From the NCBI GenBank assembly GCA_021904315.1, contig CM038923.1, positions 372,001-436,000 of the forward strand: DNA of 64,000 nt. Direction: 5' to 3'. Made by a program: the position numbers and the translations under genes. This document shows, piece after piece, positions 56,901 to 64,000 of the stretch. Each line of letters starts with the position of its first letter. The stretch's first letter is position 1. Origin of the DNA: Sphagnum magellanicum (Eukaryota; Streptophyta; Sphagnopsida; Sphagnales; Sphagnaceae). The notes below the pieces were generated by a model. It was not told the DNA's origin, made no database searches, and saw only the letters and a program-made list of their open reading frames with translations.

Positions 56901-59900
56901 TCTTTTTTTACTTGCTACTTCACACGTTCATCTCATTGAACAAAATGTGAAACAAGGCAACAAAATTTGCCATGGAACCACTCCCCATTACTATGTACTA
57001 GAATTTTTTCCAAGCAATGTCGTAAAGATGCATGTTTTGCAATAACTCAAATCAATCCTTCCATGGCACAAATTTTAATATATGGGGCCAAATGATTTTT
57101 AAAATCATGTCATTAAACAAATTTCCTAAATATTGGACACCCCATTCCAAGCTATTACACATTCCTTAATTTCAATTGAACAAACCATGGTTCCTTCTTG
57201 CATTAAGCATGTTAAATAGTTTTATACCCATGAGCCATAGTCTGTTCAAAGGAGTTCTACTTATGTAAACATATGCACAACATAACAAAACATTAACTCA
57301 TGACTAGGTACCTAACTGTAGATCTTGCACAACAAATAGTTCTGGTTCAATGAATTGCATTACAGATCACATTGATAGATCTAGGCATAAATCAACTAAT
57401 AGACAAGAGGCAAATTTTCTTCATATTTTGAACAATGAGATAAACCATTGAAACATAATCATTTCATAAAGTTTAGTAAAATAAAATAAAATGGAAGGCC
57501 AACCTATAATATCTTTGGTAAGTACTACATTGCTCCAACAAGACATATATGAACACATAATGTGTTGCAACTTGTTGTTAATAGCATACTCTAAAGTAGA
57601 TCAAGTTGTAACACACAAGTTGTAGCACACTTGTTGCCAACCTCCTCGAGAACTCTAAGAAGAATAATCTTTAATTACATGCCAATCAAGTGCAACATCT
57701 TGTCACCAACTTCTTTAAACACTCTACCCATCTACAATAACTATATGCTAATCATGTAATGCAAATAATTAATGCTACAATTTATCACCAGCCTCCTCGA
57801 GAACTTTGAGAAGAAGATCCTTCAGTTACATGCCAATTAGGTAGTGCAATTTCAACCAGTTCTAAATTTGACATTGTTTTCCATTACATACACGATCTAT
57901 TTGATCAATCTGGTGTTGTAGATTGAATTGCAAAAATGCAACACATAACAAACAAGAATTTTGATGATAAAAATTGAAACCAAGAGATCTAGACTATAAA
58001 CACAATGGAGAGGTTTAAATATCATCCTAAAGGTCAATCCTTCATTGGTTTATAAACTAATATGCATTCATGTGTCACATTTACCAATGAATTATTACCA
58101 TTGTGTAATTTATTACAACAATACAAAAATTAATGCCATCCTCTTCTTTTTAGAGGTTTTTTTGATTGAATGGTCTAGATCACAAGAATCTAATTAAATT
58201 GGTGTACACTAATACATTTTACCCTAAACCAATACATTTTGAACCATTTATGTAATTTCATAGGCATTTTTTTTTCTTTTTAGTTATCATTAAAAAATAA
58301 CATAATTTGAATATTTGAAGCAAAACCTCCAACACAATTATTCTTACCTTTCAAATGAGAGTTATATTTCAATCTTTTTAATTTTCACACCTACAATCAT
58401 TTGATTAAAAAACTTCATTTAAAGGGTTTTTGTAAAATCATATGAATGGCACTTGTCATTTAGAATTGAAATGGTATAATCATCCCATATACAATGTGTT
58501 ATGCCAAATTTCATAAAGATTTACAATCATTTAATTCATTTTTGGAGTATATTGGTACAAGTACAATTTTCTCACTAATATACTACTGAATCATTTAATG
58601 TCAATTGATAAATGTGATTTTTGTTTTCTCAATCCTATTCTTTGGGTTTTGAACTACCTTATTCAAGTTAATTTATAAGAAATCCTTTCAATATTGACTT
58701 GGTGGAAGCCCAAAAACACATTATTTTGAAAAGTTATATTTGTGACAACAACCTTTGGACACCATGGTGTGCTTTCACCCAAGTTGCAAAACCAAAGTAT
58801 GAAGACAAGATGTGATATGAAACAAAACAAGAAAAACCATATGAAAAGAAAAACTTTGTATGCATGAAAGAATTAATAAATTTACTTTTTGTAACATATT
58901 TGAGCACCTAATCTTCTTTTCATTTCATGGTTGCTTAAGTTACCTTCTTTTGTTCTTCTCAAGCCCCCTTTTTTACTTGACTTTTGCGTTCAAATATTCC
59001 TTTAGATTCTTCTTATGAACATTATGAAGTCCATTGACTTTTGGAGATAGATGTGTTTTCTAATTTAAGAAGTTAAATAATGGATTGATACTTTTATATA
59101 CCCCACATGGTACACTTGATACACCACCTGTTTTCATGTGGTTTTTTTGTCTTGGCTAATTTGTGGATAGTATGGACCTCACATTACAAATCCCCAAAGT
59201 GAATCTTCCTCACATGCTTTTTAATTTTCGTCAATTATGTTGGCATTCCTTTATCACATATTAAAAGCCTTCAAAATGCAAGATTCCAAATCATCTTGAA
59301 TTTTTGGAACTTCCATAATGTAATGTTTTAGAAATTCAAATTTCACATTTTTCAATCCATCATTTTCAAATCCTCCAGGGGAAATCCAATCTTCAAGACC
59401 TTGGCTTCATTTATGGACCTCTAGAATGAAGGCCATGTAATCAAATCAATGGGTGCAATAGTATTTACTATTTGAGAACACACAATAGAAACAACAATTA
59501 TATTAGATTCTTATGAAAGTTTTGATGACACAAACAACAAGAACATGTTTTGTTATCTCTTGTAAGCCCAATTAACTCTATTTGGTAATTTTCAAAAAAT
59601 AGTCACATGTATGTTCCATGGAGTATAGCAAAAAAACAACAAAACCAAAAAACAAAAAGGTATAAGGGAAAAAAAAAAACCCCCCAACAAAAAAGGGGTA
59701 TTAAAGAAAAGAAACTGCAAAACCAAAAGACAAATGAAATATTTTTTTAAAAACAACAAACCCAAAAGACAAAGAAATATAAGTAAAAGAGAGTAAAAAA
59801 ATAATCAAATGTACATACCAATTGTTTTCAGAAAGTTAAATTATTTGTGCTTTCGCTCAAGTTAATGTTTTGGCACACTATTGCAAACTTGTGCTTAAAA

Positions 59901-60235
59901 CTACCAAATCTAGTGTCCTCACATGCTTTGCTTGTATTTCTTTCCTTAACCCAAAAGCAAACAAAACATCAAAAACCCAACACAACAAAACAAGGAATCA
60001 AATAACCAATAACACATGGATATATTATATGAGTTGTATATGATATGACAAAAACATTCAAAAGACAAAAGAATACATAAGAATAAAAACAGCAGGCTTC
60101 AGTAAAGGTTTATTCTGTTTGTTGAGGAAGAGTGTTTGTTATTGTTTTTTTTTCTCTTTCTGGTCAATTCCAAAATTTAATGTGGTTGTTTGTATGGGTG
60201 TTGCCATTTCCAAAAATGAAAAGTTCCCCACCTTT
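53996..60235. other. 6-kb AT-rich desert with small repeats only
   Basis: No gene supported on either strand. Small items: a TTTA run at 56664-56695; a direct repeat 'cctcctcgagaact..aagaag' with 'tacatgccaat' at about 57640 and 57793; A/C-rich low complexity at 59620-59770; and a copy of 'aaaggtttattctgttt' at about 60104 that also occurs at about 6445. ORFs here (up to 103 codons) are low-complexity and lack motifs. Confidence 0.5.
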
Positions 60236-60239
60236 GTGA

Positions 60240-60600
60240 GGAACTTTTTGTATAGGAGAAAGGCCTGAATACATGCCTTTTCATGATTTTAGATCTGTCC
60301 CCCAGGGTGGTAGGCCGAAGTAACAGGTTGAAAATCACGGAAGGGCCTGTACTCAGGTCCTTTTCCTAAATAAAGCAGAGCTGGGATTTTTTCACTTATT
60401 AGAAATAGTGACAGGCTGGCTGGTATCTTCTACTTGTCAGAAGATCCCAGTATAGCCTAGCTGGTACCTTCCAATGCGGAAGATCCAGTTTACTCAAAAC
60501 ATGTTTCTTCAGGCAAGTAAGGGAGTTGAAAACACTAAGGAAAAATCCAGGCAGTGCTTTTAAGTTTTCTGAAACTTTTCAACCTGCCAGGTACCACAGA
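60240..60600 (+). repeat. Dispersed repeat R2, copy 1
   Basis: Shares long words with 61.35-61.63 kb in direct orientation: 'agggcctgtactcaggtcct', 'gtaagggagttgaaaa', 'aaaaatccaggcagtgcttt'. It contains one extra internal piece (60431-60465). The two copies bracket an R1 copy, giving the appearance of terminal direct repeats. Confidence 0.75.
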
Positions 60601-60639
60601 CCCAAATATAAAAAATAAAAATAATATGAAATAAAGGCA

Positions 60640-61350
60640 TTCCTAAATTAATGTCCTCTCCTTCTTAAGCAAAATTACAGTCGTTTAAATTTCTGCCAGA
60701 TCTTAACGCTGGGTAAGGACCTTGGATGGGGGTGGTTTTAGGAATTTGCATCCCATCTTGGATCCTAGGCCTTGTGCCAGCCCCATTCTCAATCCTTACC
60801 CTAGACAAAAGGCCCTACTATCTAACCTCTTGATGTTGAGCAAGCAAATTAAAGATTGTGCTTTTGTGCATTAGTGACAGAGCCTCCTCTTCATGGAAAA
60901 ATGTTCAATGAGGCCCAACTATGCTCTATGTATTATGGAACAGGTCCATTCTACTCCCTTGAGGAACATGGTGGATCTGGTAGGGTGAGCTGCCTTCAAT
61001 TAGGTGGTAACAGGTTACTACCAGGGCCTGTTCCAAACCCAGTTTCCCCCACCTTTGACTCACATGTCAAGTGTGTTCTCCATCATGCATTCACATTACA
61101 AATGAATCTGACCACACCAAATGTGGAACCAGTAGATGGCTGCCTGTCCCACTGGGGAAAAGCTTCACAAAACGCCAGCAACACACACCAAAACTGTTTA
61201 CTAATAGTTAGTTACTATTTTCAGTTTCTGATTAGGTGGGATAGTGGCCTTCTGCCGACTCCACTTGTGGCCCTACTACTTCCACTTGGGATGCAAATCA
61301 ACTGTGGGGAACATTGTAGTGTGGTGAATCCACAGTGGGGAACATTGGTA
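60640..61350 (+). repeat. Dispersed repeat R1, copy D
   Basis: Collinear with R1 copy A and the split copy B. The transposon target site is empty here too, though worn (ttcacaaaacgccagcaaca). The 174-codon ORF at 60856-61380 lies wholly within this repeat. Its part NEAQLCSMYYGT...SCLQLGGN is also readable in copy A, but the frames diverge after about 40 residues. Confidence 0.75.
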
Positions 61351-61635
61351 GGAGAATATATGTATAGGAAAAGGGCTTGAATACAGGCCCTTCCTGTGAT
61401 TTGAAATCTATGCTCGAAGCCAGTAGGCCGAGGGAACAGGTCAAAAATCATGAAGGGCCTGTACTCAGGTCCTTTTCCTGCATAAAGTGGAGCTAAGATT
61501 TTCTCGCTTTTTAAAAATAATGACAGGCCGGCTGATACCTTCCATTGCACAATATCCGTTTGTTGAGAACAGGTTTCTTCAAACAGGTAAGGGAGTTGAA
61601 AATACAAAAGAAAAATCCAGGCAGTGCTTTACTTT
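61351..61635 (+). repeat. Dispersed repeat R2, copy 2, inserted in R1
   Basis: R1 copies A and B are continuous where this segment sits (A reads gttctggaacaggcccc directly). So R2 inserted into R1 as a unit of about 285 bp between 'gggaacattggt' and 'ttctggaacaggctcc'; R1 then resumes to about 61745. Confidence 0.65.
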
Positions 61636-61745
61636 CTGGAACAGGCTCCCGCATTATCACTGGATAGAATGGCATCTAATGCACATTGTGAGAATTGTAC
61701 CTTTTGCAAGTTCTATTAAAGAGGTTGACAAATGATCCCACCCTA

Positions 61746-63360
61746 AACGAGCTGCTATGGCCTTCAGCCAATGCTAGTGGGCTCACTTTCATTTTGGTGT
61801 TGGATTAGGCAGTAGGTGTGATTTTTTACCATGTTTTGGACAAGGGTTATAACATTAATATACTAATAAATATTAGAGGTTGTTGAATAGGCTTGTGTGC
61901 AAGTATGCTTCAAAAAAGTGTTGGCCTATGAAATTATTGATTTGGTGATCAAACCTTTGGAAAAACTTATGTTAAGTGAAGTAAAAGGAAATCATAGAAA
62001 GGACTAATATTTTCAATGTTCAGTAGGATAAGGTTTCAGTTTTTTTTTGGGTTTGTTGATTAGTGTGATTGTGGATATGATGGCGTGAATATTCTGAAAT
62101 GTCTCATCAAATTTTTTTATTTCCCTCCCCAAATGTATTTGTTAAAAGCAAATTCTGAAAATTTGAAGATTTGTGAAAATAATATAATTGATGTTGACCT
62201 GGTAGTACAATAGGTCTTACAAACAAAGTTGTTGGGAATCCCTACATGTGGAGCGTGAAGTCTTTTTCTTTCTGAACTATAGCCTCAACAGCTGCCATCT
62301 TTGCATCCAACAGTGCTTCTGACATCTTTTAGCGATGTAAAAGATGGCAAAAAAATGGTGAACACTTGAAGCAGCATCAGATTGTGTGGAGATTTGTAGT
62401 GTGTTTTGGGTTGACATGGCAAAGGGTATCATGGCATGATAATGGCATAATAGGAATGCATCTCAAATAATGACATTTTAGGGTTTGATTCATATTTGCA
62501 GTTTTGAAGTTGGGAGTTTTAGAAATAGGTATGCTTGCACAACTACATTCCTAGTTGTTGGATGGAAAGTTTTCGGTAGGGTTTGGTCTTGTGTACATCA
62601 AGTGACAAAAGGAATTTGAGCAAATAGAGAACGTTTTTGGCTTGGAATCATCCATTTCTTTGTTTCTCTTGTGTCTAGTGCAAGTGAATTAACTATCATG
62701 TATTTATATGATGTAGCCAAGACATTTGTGTTTTTTGTTGCATTGGTTTTTGCTATATGTGTCTTTCATATCTATGTGAAGAATTTTACCATTACACCAT
62801 ACTCTCCTTGTGCATCTAATAAAAATAAGTTGGGCATTTGTATGATGTATCTATCTTTTGTTGCATTGGTTTTTATTGTATGTATCTTGTGTTACATTGT
62901 GTTTTTGCTTTAACAAGTGATGTTGTGAGCATGCCACCCACAATCTTGTTTGTTATTCAAGTACTTGATATTGTTGTCATTGCAAAGGATGAGGAGGCTA
63001 GACCTTTGAATCTTAACATTACTAATAGGAAGGAAGCATAATTAGTTGTAATCATTAATAATTAACTATAAGCAATTTACTTCATGGGAAACATATCAAT
63101 AGTTTACCAAAGCATCAACACTTGATGGATGGTTCATCAAACTTTTCAATTTAAGGCTTAATCAATATCCCTTCCTAATATACACGTGCCTAATCTTATA
63201 AATGATAGGTCATCGGGTTCCTTTGAGGACTCTTTTGTTGTGGGCCTCCAAGTAGATGGCACACAATGTCCTCCAATGTCTGGGGCTAGCATGGATGATC
63301 CCATTCATATGCCAAACCTTCCCCTCGACATATGAAACTAATGACCTTATAAAAGGGAAT
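61746..63360. other. AT-rich stretch, nothing recognised
   Basis: Contains a duplicated T-rich peptide-like segment on the plus strand ('ttttgttgcattggttttt' at 62737 and 62857). The ORF at 62671-62913 is hydrophobic and repetitive, with no family resemblance. I do not call it a gene. Confidence 0.4.
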
Positions 63361-63380
63361 GAATTCAACCACGAAACAAA

Positions 63381-64000
63381 ATCTTGACAAGAAGTGAACA
63401 ACCTTCTTCTATGAAGCCAACAATCCATTCAATGTAGCTTACCATCCAACTTTCATTGATGCTATCAAGTCTACTTCTAATTGTCATTATATCATATAAT
63501 TTGATTATAACTATTAAAAAGTTCCAAAAAAGATTTGTTAAGACTTGTGACCGACAAGACTAAAAACTCAATCCACAAGTATGGGGCTGTTATTTGTTCG
63601 GATGAGTGGGACAACATTAATATTTGCCCTTTGTTAAACATCATACTTGTTTACCCAAACAGAAATTTGTTCTTAAAAACCATTGACACAATAAAAGATC
63701 TAAAGGATGCACAATACATATGCATTGCCTTGGTGGAATACATTAAAAATATGGGTGTGGACAATTTTCTCCAAATTTACATGGACAACGCTTCCAACAT
63801 GCGAAATACATCAAACATCTTAAGGGTTCGTTACCCAAGCTTATATTTTCAAGGTTGTGCAACACATTGTTTTGACCTCCTTTTGAATGATTAGAGGAAG
63901 GAACCATGGGTGAAATGTCTTGTGAGCCATGCGAAGACAATTGTTTCATTCGTTTGGACACATCACATGCCTCTTGCCATTTATTGTCTGTATGAGCCAA
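63381..64000 (+). pseudogene. hAT-type transposase fragment (DUF659 region), runs off the window
   Basis: Plus-strand reading in three pieces: NNPFNVAYHPTFIDAIKSTS (63420-63479), the core 63535-63894 with IYMDNASNMRNTSN and YPSLYFQGCATHCFDLLLND, then after a TAG, KEPWVKCLVSHAKTIVSFVW to the edge. The pattern PFNV..P.F..., a long spacer, then V.DNASN and C.AHC.DL.L is that of the DUF659 part of plant hAT transposases. The expected D of VTDNASN is M-D-N here and the N-terminal BED finger is not visible. The stop at 63892-63894 and the closed frame near 63510 show at least two breaks. Confidence 0.8.

Noticed and set aside
60856-61380. 174-codon ORF
   Set aside because: It lies in dispersed repeat R1 and is broken or frameshifted in the other copies; only a 40-residue part is shared. 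Kept as a repeat observation.
62671-63041. Hydrophobic ORF possibly encoding a small membrane protein
   Set aside because: It is made of a T-rich segment repeated twice (cattggtttttgctatatg-like), with no initiation context or homologue I recognise.

Overview
The window looks like nuclear DNA of a land plant. It carries an intron-rich V-ATPase subunit a gene, plant-type TTTAGGG telomere-like repeats, Copia and hAT remnants, solo LTRs and long AT-rich spacers. Two intact genes (plus one broken copy) encode secreted cyanovirin-N homology (CVNH) proteins. Among plants this fold is best known from ferns such as Ceratopteris, so a fern or another seed-free plant is my best guess, but this is inference.

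Layout. 1-5191 (+): the last 13 exons of a vacuolar H+-ATPase subunit a gene. 6.4-7.1 kb: tail of a Copia element with its 3' LTR. 7.5-11 kb (-): CVNH copy A with its dispersed-repeat flank (R1). 11.7-21 kb: decayed transposon material, namely a terminal inverted repeat, a C2H2-type ORF, 'ACTTGT'-rich blocks and a minus-strand transposase pseudogene. 22.9-23.7 kb and 30.9-31.7 kb: two solo LTRs of one family in opposite orientation, each with a perfect 5-bp target duplication. 26-30.7 kb: pieces of host genes (an ERdj3A/TMS1-like thioredoxin-fold piece and the N-terminal part of a trehalose-phosphate-phosphatase-like protein) on the plus strand. 32.2-36.9 kb: large inverted repeat arms rich in 'GGTATTGCA' and the right end of a transposon. 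37044-44045: a 7002-bp transposon with 38-bp terminal inverted repeats and a 9-bp target duplication, inserted in R1. It holds a C2H2-type ORF with one nonsense codon, several tandem arrays and interstitial telomere-like repeats. 44.4-47.6 kb (+): CVNH copy B. 48.2-52.1 kb (-): CVNH copy C, a pseudogene. 52-60 kb: AT-rich, almost empty. 60.2-61.7 kb: another R1/R2 repeat cluster. 63.4-64.0 kb: hAT transposase fragment cut by the window edge.

How it fits together. One ancestral block (R1 repeat plus a two-exon CVNH gene with TATA box) was copied into A, B and C in alternating orientation. B later received a tRNA-like SINE and, upstream, the 7-kb transposon. C took a 2-bp deletion in the lectin exon and an insertion of about 740 bp in its intron. 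A and B remain intact 134-residue secreted proteins. The rest of the window is mostly mobile-element debris.
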